DNA from: Candidatus Eiseniibacteriota bacterium
GTDB lineage: Bacteria > Eisenbacteria > RBG-16-71-46 > CAIMUX01
Length of the DNA stretch: 64,000 nucleotides
Assembly (NCBI GenBank): GCA_020633975.1
Contig: JACKCR010000002.1
Coordinates: 2,170,001-2,234,000, forward strand
Reading direction: 5' to 3'
The notes under the pieces were generated by a model. That model was not told the origin of the DNA and made no database searches. It saw only the letters and a list, made by a program, of their open reading frames with translations. The position numbers and the translations under genes are program-made. Position 1 is the stretch's first letter. The number at the start of each line of letters is the position of its first letter. Shown one piece after another: positions 1 to 8,827 of this stretch.

Positions 1-178
1 GTACAAGGTGGATCCATCGCGGACGCCAGTTGGATCCTTCGAGGATCCGTGTTTGCACACTCAACGTCTCGGCCGCGTCGAACGACCTATCGTCCGTCTT
101 GACCCCGTTCTGTGATACGCTCCTTCTGGTCGTCCCCCATCGCCACATCCTGAGGCCGCCATGCAAGGAGAACGCACC

Positions 179-991
179 ATGGGAACTATCGGGTTCTGCC
201 GGATCACTCTGCCCATCGTCCTCGCCGCGTCCTTCCACCTGTTCCCGACTGCGCCACACGCAGAAGTTCTGGCTCCGGAAGCCGACTCGTCAGTGCGTGG
301 CGACTTGACCGTACGCAGAAACGACAACTACGGCTGCGACCCGGTCTTGCTCGTAGGGGGTTCCCGCGATGGCGAAGCCTACGGAGAGCCGGACGCCATC
401 CGTTCGTTCCTGCGCTTCGACCTGTCTGGGATCACTGGGCAGGTCTCGTCGGCGACGCTAGAGCTGACCGTCGACGGGTTCCGCTCGGACAATCCACCGC
501 AGGTCTTCGATCTCTCCGTTCACCGCGTCCTCGGAAGCTGGAACGAGGGAGACGGCAACGAGTGCGGCCCGTGGTCCAACCCCGCTGGCTGCACCGATGT
601 CGACTCTGCAGAAGGGATCGCGTGGGACGGCACCGACGAGAACAACCAGACGCAACCGAGCTTCGATCCCGCCCCCGCCGCCGAATTGAGTGTGAACGAG
701 GTGACGACCCAGACGGGGGACGTGGTCGTCTTCGACGTGACGGACCTGGTTCGGGATTGGCTGACCGGGAACGCAGCGAACTATGGACTCGTGATCCGGG
801 ACGTCACGAGCGACGGGACCTTCCGTCACATGGGCTTCTCGTCGCGCGAAGTCGATTCGTTCGTCTTCGAGTGCCCGATCTGGCCGTCCCCGACGCCGGG
901 CCCGCGCCTTCGGATCAACCAACCGATACCGGTCGAGAAGAAATCGTGGGGACAGATCAAGAGCATCTACGCGCCGAAGAGCAGCAAGTAG
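179..991 (+). CDS. Secreted DNRLRE/CBM96-type protein with WG-K C-terminal tail
   Basis: A 270-aa exported protein. The start at 179 is chosen because AAGGAG lies about 8 bases upstream; the in-frame ATG at 161 would put that Shine-Dalgarno inside the gene. Residues 1-28 form a signal peptide ending near PHAEV. The rest is one beta-sandwich domain with the marks of the DNRLRE/CBM96 family: a nearby DNYG, a Phe-rich RSFLRFDLSG strand, a W-N-E motif (SWNEGDG), then VVFDVTDLVRDWLTG and NYGLVIRD. Such domains bind polysaccharide or serve as wall-protein modules. The protein ends SWGQIKSIYAPKSSK, a tail shared with two other secreted proteins here. It has no FlgD-type T9SS domain. The substrate is unknown. 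Confidence 0.8.
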   Translation: MGTIGFCRITLPIVLAASFHLFPTAPHAEVLAPEADSSVRGDLTVRRNDNYGCDPVLLVGGSRDGEAYGEPDAIRSFLRFDLSGITGQVSSATLELTVDGFRSDNPPQVFDLSVHRVLGSWNEGDGNECGPWSNPAGCTDVDSAEGIAWDGTDENNQTQPSFDPAPAAELSVNEVTTQTGDVVVFDVTDLVRDWLTGNAANYGLVIRDVTSDGTFRHMGFSSREVDSFVFECPIWPSPTPGPRLRINQPIPVEKKSWGQIKSIYAPKSSK

Positions 992-1072
992 AGGGAGAGT
1001 TGCGCGGAGTGAGAGCGCAGCAGCTGGTGCGAGCGCCGACTGGGAGCGACGAGACCACCGGGGCCCGCTCCG

Positions 1073-2185
1073 TCAGCGCAGTTCGACGCTGAGCGCGATG
1101 CTGTCGTGGAGGACGTGACTCAGCCCCGTGGCTTGTGGCACCTCTGCATGGTCGTACTGGAACCGGACGCTCCGAACCGATCCGCCACGGAACGGGAACG
1201 AGAATCCGACCCCGTACCCTTCGGTCGAGTCGGTGATCGCTCCGTCCTTGTCCTCGATGTGCCCTCGACGGAGAGACACCATGTTGAGCAGCGTCAGCTC
1301 CCCGCCCCAGTGCTGGATGTCCCGCCTCCCCAAGCTGGACGAGATGTGGTCGATGCTCGCGACGGCCTGGACGATCGGCCCGAGTGGCTCGAGTCGACCG
1401 AACGTGCCATCGATTGCGAGTCCTAGACACGTTCTCCGCAAGAGCGGGTCGGACTCGTTCTGCTCGTCGTAGTCGATGGTGCTGTCGAGGAAGTTCTTGA
1501 GGACCGCTCCGCCTCGGAACCGGAGGGAAGAGTCTCCGGCCCATTCGGACTCGCCGAGATCGAGAGGAACTTCGTAGCCGACCAGCGCGCCGAGGTCGAA
1601 GTCCCAGCCCGAACCAGATTCTCCGACCCGCTCCGGCGCGGCCCAATCGGGTTTCAGATCGACCGAGAACCTCTTCAGGTTCATGCCCACGCCGACGGAG
1701 AGTGGGCCGGGCCGGTGGCCGGTCAGAGATACGAGGTCGAGCCCCCCACCCAGGAGCAGGGTGTACTCCGAGGAGTCGCCGAAATCCGACGAACCGTAGT
1801 CCAGATTGGAGAGGTGGAACGAGAACCCTGTCCCCTTGCGGGCACCAACGATGCCGTAGCTGTTGAACTGCACATCCGCGAACTCCGGCACGAGATCCGC
1901 GGAGGACCAGGGTGACATCGAGATCGACGTCTGGAGAGCCAGGCTCCCCGGGTTCCACCACGTCGCGTTCGGCCCCTCCGCGATGGCCGTGAACGCCCGT
2001 CCCATCCCTTGGGCCCTGGCGTTCGGGGTGATGTCCTGCGACTGCGCGCCGGACGTGAACTGCGCGAGGCCGGAACCGGCGAAAGCGGTGACGAGCAGGA
2101 CCGGAGCGAAACAGGTCGCAAACAGCCGACGCGGTTTGATTCCGGGAGTGTGGAAGCGGAGGCGAGGCGCTGGGACGTACAACAT
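1073..2185 (-). CDS. PorV/UPF0164-like outer-membrane beta-barrel protein
   Basis: A 370-aa protein. AAGGAGG precedes the ATG at 2185 by 7 bases. An N-terminal signal peptide ends near GSGLAQF. The mature part starts with the family mark NARAQGMGRAFTAIAEG and then ATWWNPGSLAL, typical of PorV/PorQ/UPF0164 barrels that shuttle or hold T9SS cargo. Alternating amphipathic strands follow to the C-terminal SIALSVELR, which ends in an aromatic-poor strand. Four proteins in the window carry T9SS sorting domains, so a cargo-handling role is plausible. The family also contains general porin-like barrels, so a T9SS role is inference. Confidence 0.7.
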   Translation of the reverse strand: MLYVPAPRLRFHTPGIKPRRLFATCFAPVLLVTAFAGSGLAQFTSGAQSQDITPNARAQGMGRAFTAIAEGPNATWWNPGSLALQTSISMSPWSSADLVPEFADVQFNSYGIVGARKGTGFSFHLSNLDYGSSDFGDSSEYTLLLGGGLDLVSLTGHRPGPLSVGVGMNLKRFSVDLKPDWAAPERVGESGSGWDFDLGALVGYEVPLDLGESEWAGDSSLRFRGGAVLKNFLDSTIDYDEQNESDPLLRRTCLGLAIDGTFGRLEPLGPIVQAVASIDHISSSLGRRDIQHWGGELTLLNMVSLRRGHIEDKDGAITDSTEGYGVGFSFPFRGGSVRSVRFQYDHAEVPQATGLSHVLHDSIALSVELR

Positions 2186-2371
2186 CGATCACCCTCCTTC
2201 GACTCGCGCTCGGTTGAGCCGAGCAGCGCGCTCATGATAGGGCGCTAGGGTTGAGGGATCGAGTAGTTCGTCCTGTACTACGTGTTTCTACGCACCTTTC
2301 GATCGGGTCGGGCTAGGGAGGTATCACACGGGCGTGCTCTTGGTGACAGCTATGCCCCGATGACCATCCAG

Positions 2372-3616
2372 CTACTGGTAGCGGAACGTCCTCCGCGCCA
2401 GGAGGAAGCAGACCAGCCCAAACCCCGCGAGTAGCCCGAGCGGAAGCGTGATTCCGTCCCACGACGCGCCGAAGTTCATGAGGCGGTGCATTCCGTACAT
2501 CGCCCACCCCGTCGGTAGCATCCACGCCACCCGTTGGAGTGTTTCGGGGACGACCTCGATCGGCCACCAACAACCGCCGAGCGCACCGAACACGTTCGCG
2601 GCGAGTACTCCGAAGCCGACGACCTGTCCGCGCGTCCGCGCGAGGTTGCCGAAGAGGAGCGAGAGCGAAGACATCGAGGTGCCGTAGACCGCAAGTAGCA
2701 CGAGGATCTGCGGCAGTCGTCCGCCCCAGTCCACCCGGAGGACGGATCCGACGACGAGCGCGAACGCCACCTGCACGATCCCCATGGTCACACGCGCGAT
2801 GAGCTTCGAGACGAGCACCTCGCTACGGGAAACAGGGGCCGAGGCCAATCGGCGCAGGAGTCCCTCTTCGCGCTCCACCACGAGGAAGACTCCGCCGGTG
2901 GTGAGGAGCACGAGCAAGACGAACATGACGAGGATGCCGGGGACGGACTGCTGGAAGCCGTCCGGAATCCGCGGCGCGGGACCGGCCGAGGACACGTCGA
3001 GCCTGATCTGCCGGGGACGGTTTCGTACGTCGAGAAGCGCAGCGGTGAGGAGCGAGTCGGAGTCGACAATCGAGGACTTCACGCCGCCGCCCAAGGAGAC
3101 GTCGGGATCTCCCTGCCCCGCGTCGCCACCACTGTCGATGGAGTCATCCGCGCCCTCTTCCCCGATCACCCCTTCCGCCTGTACGACGACGAGGTCTCCC
3201 AACGTGAGTAGCAGCGCGCGCTGCATCCGTACCTTATCGAGAGTGCCGTTCTCGGACCCTTCTCCCTTTCGGTACCACTCGACCTCCTGCTTCTCACCTC
3301 GAAGCGCGCCCTCGGTGAAACCAGCCGGGATCCGTAGCTGACGTCGGTACCCGGCCAGCGTCGAATCGGTGTCGACGTAGTCGATCTCGTAGCCGAGGGA
3401 GTCCACCCGCGCGAGGAAGGAAGCCGCGAGCACACCTTTGTCCTCGTCGATCACTCCGATGTGGGGCTCACCCCCGCTTCCGGAAGACCCGCTCATCTTG
3501 CCGATCAACACCATGAACAGCACCGGCATGATGAACATCCAGAGGATCGACTCGCGATGACGAAGCATCATCCTGAGGTCGAAGGCCGCGAGCTTTCGGA
3601 CGTTGTGCCATTCCAT
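2372..3616 (-). CDS. ABC-2 type transporter permease (second permease of operon)
   Basis: A 414-aa integral membrane protein. It has one N-terminal helix (about residues 22-40), a periplasmic region of roughly 180 residues, and five or six helices from about residue 225 to the end (the GILVMFVLLVLLTTGGVFLV stretch onward). This is the ABC2_membrane_3 layout of multidrug, linearmycin and Na+ exporters. It starts 3 bases after the stop of the upstream permease, so the two are co-translated and probably form a heterodimer powered by the ATPase encoded at 5011-5766. The periplasmic loop is acidic and Gly-rich (DDSIDSGGDAGQGD). The substrate cannot be read from sequence. Confidence 0.85.
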   Translation of the reverse strand: MEWHNVRKLAAFDLRMMLRHRESILWMFIMPVLFMVLIGKMSGSSGSGGEPHIGVIDEDKGVLAASFLARVDSLGYEIDYVDTDSTLAGYRRQLRIPAGFTEGALRGEKQEVEWYRKGEGSENGTLDKVRMQRALLLTLGDLVVVQAEGVIGEEGADDSIDSGGDAGQGDPDVSLGGGVKSSIVDSDSLLTAALLDVRNRPRQIRLDVSSAGPAPRIPDGFQQSVPGILVMFVLLVLLTTGGVFLVVEREEGLLRRLASAPVSRSEVLVSKLIARVTMGIVQVAFALVVGSVLRVDWGGRLPQILVLLAVYGTSMSSLSLLFGNLARTRGQVVGFGVLAANVFGALGGCWWPIEVVPETLQRVAWMLPTGWAMYGMHRLMNFGASWDGITLPLGLLAGFGLVCFLLARRTFRYQ

Positions 3617-3619
3617 CGT

Positions 3620-5010
3620 CTACTCCCCGAGGAACCGGCGCCGAGACTGACGCGACGCGAGGGTGACGAAAACGAATCCGAGCGCGAGACAGAACGCGGC
3701 CGAACCGAGCACCGAGGGGCCCGTCGCCGTACCGAAGAGGATCCCCTTGACGACGCCTAGCGCCCGACCGTTCGGAGTCCACTCTCCGATCGTGCGAAGG
3801 AACGGCGGCATCGACTCGAGCGGAAAGAGGCTCCCGCCGAGCAGGATGAGCGGCATGACGACGAGGTTCATGAGAAGCGACCCACCGTTCTCCGTCTTCG
3901 CCGCGACGGAGAGCCATTCGAGCCCAGCCAGGAACGCGAAACCCACGAAGCCGAGATAGAGCGACGCGAGGTGGATCGAGTTCATCTCGAGACGGAGCGC
4001 GTACCTGCCGACCAGGAAGAGCAACTCGAACACGACGAGGAAGAGGATCGTCCCCGACAGGGTCTTTGCGAGAACCCACGCGCCAACGCCGTCACTCGAC
4101 ACGACCGTCCGCTCAAAGGTGGCGAGCTTGTGTTCCTCCCAGAGATCCGATGCGAGCGCCTGGCCGATGAAGAGCATCGCCATGAGCACGATCCCGGGGA
4201 AGAAGAGTGCGAAGTAGTCGACGTCCTTCGTCGCGGTAGCGGATCCAGTGGCGGATCCGATAGCCGCGCTTCCAGCCGCCGCGCTAGGCGAGTCCTCCTC
4301 GAAACCGCCGCCTTCCGGGACCGAACCATCCGACCCGAGGTCCTCCGACGTCCGTCCCGCCACCGCGAGATCGGCAGCAGCCAACCGCGCTCCGGCGCCC
4401 TCCCCATCCACCAGTGCGAGCACCGGGGGGAAGAGCGATGCACTGATCCGCTCCAGCGATCCGTGAACCGTGGACGAGATGCTGAGCACGGTGGAGTCCG
4501 CCGGTTCGCGGTTCTCTTCGATGGTTCCGAGGATGAGATCGATCGGCGAGTCGAGCACGGAGCGGAGGACGGAGCCGCCGTCCGCGAGGAACTCGAGCGT
4601 CTCCTCCGCAATCCGCGGGAGGATCTGTTCCGCAGGATTCTCGACGAGAGAGAGGTGGGTCTCCCTCCCCCGCAGATAGTCGTCGCCGAATCCTTGCGGG
4701 ATGAAGAGAGCGGCGGAGACCTTCCCGTCCGCCACGAGTTCACGTGCTTCTGCGGAGTCGACGATCGTCGTCTCGTAGAGGTCGGCGAGCTGTCCGTTCG
4801 AGAACGCGCCCCGCACGAGCTGACTGACGAGGGATCGGTCCTGATCTGCGATCGCGAGGCGGACGTGTACTTCCGGCGTTCCGCCGCCACCGAACGCGAG
4901 CTTCATGAGGATCGCGATCGCGAGCGGAATCGCGGCCCAGAGAGCGATCTGGAGTGGATCGCGCGCATGCCGACGCAGATCCTTCTCGATCATTCGGAAG
5001 AGCGTCCGGA

Positions 5011-5014
<4 letters not shown>
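3620..5014 (-). CDS. ABC-2 type transporter permease (first permease of operon)
   Basis: A 464-aa permease with the same plan as its partner: helix near residues 22-42, a long periplasmic domain (about 45-270) and a C-terminal helix cluster beginning DYFALFFPGIVLMAMLFIGQ. Its ATG overlaps the ATPase stop as ATGA (5011-5014), so translation is coupled. The periplasmic domain contains a low-complexity Ala/Ser/Gly stretch (PSAAAGSAAIGSATGSATAT), one of several simple-sequence insertions in this window. Together with its neighbours it makes a complete ABC-2 exporter with two different permeases. An efflux role is inferred from the family. Confidence 0.85.
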
Positions 5015-5766
<752 letters not shown>

Positions 5767-6185
5767 GCGACCTCCTCTACAAGGTGCACTCTGGGGCGGC
5801 TGTGTTAGGCGACTGCCTCGGCAACTGCTTTGGGCGTACGCATCGGCAACTGCGTTGGGCGGACGCATCGGCAACTGCGCTGGGCGCCCACGTTGGGCGG
5901 ACGCATCGGCCGCCGACTTTCTCCTTCCGCCTCCAATCTCTGAGCTGCCGATCCTACTGCGATCGATCGGGGCGCGCATTCGGATTCCCGAGCGGGCGCC
6001 GGCAGTTTCGGACGACTCCGACGTGTCCGGGAGGAAGCCCAGCGTGCCGATCCCAGTGTCGCGCCGACACGGCGGGTCATATACTGACAACTCCGGCCGC
6101 GGCTGCAGCTCCGGCTACACCTGACTCCACGCCGGCGCCTCCGCCTCCATCGCCCCGAACCTCACGACTTCGGAACGAGGACCAC
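5767..6185. other. Divergent intergenic region of 419 bp
   Basis: No convincing gene. It separates the start of the ABC exporter operon from the start of the beta-propeller gene and should carry both promoters, though no clear sigma70 pair was found. Its main content is a 25-bp tandem repeat (5819-5906, listed separately). Confidence 0.6.
5819..5906. repeat. 25-bp tandem repeat, about 3.5 copies
   Basis: Units begin at 5819, 5844 and 5869 with the core CGGCAACTGC[TG][TC]TGGGCG followed by NACGCAT. Copies 1 and 2 differ at two positions. Copy 3 is interrupted by about 13 extra bases (CCCACGTTGGGCG) before the final GGACGCATCGGC. The 25-bp period is not a multiple of three, and the tract lies in the leader side of the ABC operon, so it is not coding. 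It may be a small minisatellite or a set of regulator sites. Confidence 0.75.
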
Positions 6186-8699
6186 GTGAGACAGTCTCGC
6201 CTTCCCATGGCCGTCCGCACCCTCGAACACTCGGTGCTCCACGTAGTCCTCGGAGTCGCGGTTGCCGTCGTCGCGGTGTCCGTGCAAGGAAGCCTGACGG
6301 TAGTGCATGGCCAGGAGGCAGAAACGATCGGGGATCCTTCCGACTGGTCGAGGGCCTTCGCCCCGATCGGAGTGTCGGTGGAACTCGGGGACTGTTCCCC
6401 CTTCCCGCTCTCGGTCCAGGCCGTGGCTGCGCGAGGAGACTCCGTGGTCATTGCTGGTGTCTTCACCCACGTGCAATCGACGGAGACGGGTCGTATCGCT
6501 CTTTGGGATGGGAACTCTTGGTCCTCCCTCGGAGAACCGCCGCGGCACCTGGCGTACGACATCGAGTTCGTGGACGACTTCATCGTCGTCGCAGGATCGT
6601 CCAACGTGCGTACACCATCCCCCGTCTGGTCGTGGGACGGAACCGAGTGGCTCGACTGGGGGGCCGGACTCGATGCGTCGAACCCGGCACGTGCTTACGA
6701 CCTCTGCAGGTTTGGCGATGACCTCCTGGTGGGAGGGCAGTTCGTCGACGACTCCGGTGCGGCTACGGCCCAAGTGATGCGCTGGACCGGCACCGAGTGG
6801 TCGCCGATGGGGAGTCTGGGCGGGCTCCCTGACTCTGCGGTGTTGCGTCTCGCAGTTCTGGACGGTCGGCTCTACGCGGCCGGACAGTTCTTCTTCGAAC
6901 GCGATGGAGTCGCCACGAACGGCATCGCGCGCTGGGATGGAGAAGCGTGGGAACCGATTCCCGGGCTGCGGCAATGGGCAACCGTCTTCGGACTCGCGCT
7001 CTACCGAGATGAACTCGTTGCGTCCGGCTCGTTCCAACTGATCGACGACTCGTCTGGTACCCAATGTGCCGTCGCGTCATGGGACGGCATCGACGAGACT
7101 CCACCAGGCGGGCAGTGGCGGACGCTTCTCGAAGGAGGCGCGGGCTCTTTCTCCGGCCTCTTGCTGACCGACTTGTCCGTTCGCGACGACCGAATGTGGG
7201 CTCTTGGAAACTACGCCACCGACACCGGCGGGACTCCCTCGTTCTATTCGTATGACGGCGAGAGGTGGAGAGACGAACGGCCGGACTTTCAAGGATGTGG
7301 AGGCAGCTGGTTCAACGGCGCCGCGCCCTACCGAGAAGGGCGCGTACTGGTAGGATCGTTCTTCGAGATCGACGGCAATCAGGTCGGGAACGTGACCTAC
7401 TGGGACGGCGTCGACTGGGAGCCACTGGGCGAGGGGGGCGCTGGTCTCGACTACCCAGTGTACGCCGTCGCGGCATGGAAGGGAGAGCCCTGGGTCGGTG
7501 GCGCCTTCGAACGGAGTGCCCGCGGCGAAAGTGCTCCCAAGCTCGCGAAGTGGGATGGGTCCCGCTGGATCGCTCCCGAGACCACACCGAATGGCGACGT
7601 GCACGCCCTCACGTTGCATCGCGACCAGCTCGTGGTCGGCGGCTCGTTCCGCTCTGTCGGAACGATGGGTACATCCAACCTCGCAATCCTGGGCGACGAG
7701 GGCTGGACGCCGTTCGAGGTCGGTCCGCGCGGCGTCGTGAACAGTGCCTGCGAGTACCAAGGCGAGCTATACGTGGCCGGAGACTTCGACTTCGTTGGGG
7801 ATCGCGGCGCCTACAACATCGCTCGCTGGGACGGAGACGTGTGGGACACCGTCGGCGCTGGGCTGCGTGGCGAGGAACGCTACGACCACGTGGCCGGCCT
7901 CTTGAACTACCGCGGAGACTTGATCGCCTACGGAAACTTCTACTCCGTCCGGAGCAGGAACGTGCCCAGCGTCGCTGCCTGGAACGGTGGAGAATGGCGA
8001 AGCCTCGGCGATCCACCTTGGCCTCTCCGAGGCACCCAGATCGACGCCGGTACGGTCTGGGACGATCATCTCGTCCTCTCGATCTGGGACACTGAGAACT
8101 CCGACAGATACATCGCGATCTTCGACGGCCGCCAATGGTCCCGACTGGACGAGATTCCCATCCGCGCCTGCTACGCTCTGTCGACCTACCGTGGACAGCT
8201 CCTCATATCGGCGCTGCTCGACGACGTCTTCGACAACATCCTGTGGCTTTGGGACGGCTCGGCACTCTCGATCCTGGGGGACGGAATCCGAGGCGATCGG
8301 ATCGATGGCATGATGAGCTTGGAGGACGACCTCTATCTCGGCGGCACGTTCACCTACGCCGGAAACCAGCCTTCCCGAAACTTCGCCGTCCATGATGGAA
8401 GTACGCTTCCATCTCCAAGCCGCTCGAGCACGATCAAAGTGAGCCCGAATCCGATGTGGAACGAAACGACGATCACCTTCTCCACCAGTGAGAGGCGAAA
8501 CGTCGGCGTGCGCGTCTTCGACAGCCAGGGTCGCCTCTGCCGGACGCTGCGCGACGACCTCCCGCTCGACTCCGGCATCCATTGGATGATGTGGCGGGGC
8601 CAGGATGAAGACGACCGGCCGGCACCCGCCGGAGTGTACTTCGTCCGAGTGGACGCGGGTCCAGACACGAGGACGGAGAAAGTGCTCGTCCTGCGGTGA
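6186..8699 (+). CDS. Secreted kelch-like beta-propeller protein with T9SS sorting domain
   Basis: An 837-aa protein. The GTG at 6186 is preferred (GAGGA 5 bases upstream, giving MRQSRLPMAVRT); ATG at 6207 is an alternative. A signal peptide covers about residues 1-43 (LGVAVAVVAVSVQGSLTVVHGQ). The body repeats a module of roughly 45-60 residues containing WDGxxW..LG (for example RWDGEAWEPIPG, YWDGVDWEPLGE, RWDGDVWDTVGAG) and a VxGxF strand, a kelch/galactose-oxidase-like propeller. The last 95 residues form a FlgD-like T9SS type A sorting domain: SPNPMWNETTITF, VRVFDSQGRLCRTL, PAGVYFVRVD, EKVLVLR. It is predicted to be surface-exposed or released. The ligand is unknown. Confidence 0.85.
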   Translation: MRQSRLPMAVRTLEHSVLHVVLGVAVAVVAVSVQGSLTVVHGQEAETIGDPSDWSRAFAPIGVSVELGDCSPFPLSVQAVAARGDSVVIAGVFTHVQSTETGRIALWDGNSWSSLGEPPRHLAYDIEFVDDFIVVAGSSNVRTPSPVWSWDGTEWLDWGAGLDASNPARAYDLCRFGDDLLVGGQFVDDSGAATAQVMRWTGTEWSPMGSLGGLPDSAVLRLAVLDGRLYAAGQFFFERDGVATNGIARWDGEAWEPIPGLRQWATVFGLALYRDELVASGSFQLIDDSSGTQCAVASWDGIDETPPGGQWRTLLEGGAGSFSGLLLTDLSVRDDRMWALGNYATDTGGTPSFYSYDGERWRDERPDFQGCGGSWFNGAAPYREGRVLVGSFFEIDGNQVGNVTYWDGVDWEPLGEGGAGLDYPVYAVAAWKGEPWVGGAFERSARGESAPKLAKWDGSRWIAPETTPNGDVHALTLHRDQLVVGGSFRSVGTMGTSNLAILGDEGWTPFEVGPRGVVNSACEYQGELYVAGDFDFVGDRGAYNIARWDGDVWDTVGAGLRGEERYDHVAGLLNYRGDLIAYGNFYSVRSRNVPSVAAWNGGEWRSLGDPPWPLRGTQIDAGTVWDDHLVLSIWDTENSDRYIAIFDGRQWSRLDEIPIRACYALSTYRGQLLISALLDDVFDNILWLWDGSALSILGDGIRGDRIDGMMSLEDDLYLGGTFTYAGNQPSRNFAVHDGSTLPSPSRSSTIKVSPNPMWNETTITFSTSERRNVGVRVFDSQGRLCRTLRDDLPLDSGIHWMMWRGQDEDDRPAPAGVYFVRVDAGPDTRTEKVLVLR

Positions 8700-8827
8700 C
8701 CTCTTTCTGCGACGTCGAGTAGCGGCGCGCACTGCTGCGATGCCGTCGTGCGCCAACGCGGAAGCGTAGCGTGATGCGGTGACGTCGGGCCCTGCCACGC
8801 GTCACCGCACCGGTCAGACCTCGCGTC

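Noticed and set aside
8700-8827. Hairpin between the convergent genes (GCGCAC/GTGCGC)
   Set aside because: Only a 6-bp stem with a loose loop and no T-run. Too weak to list.
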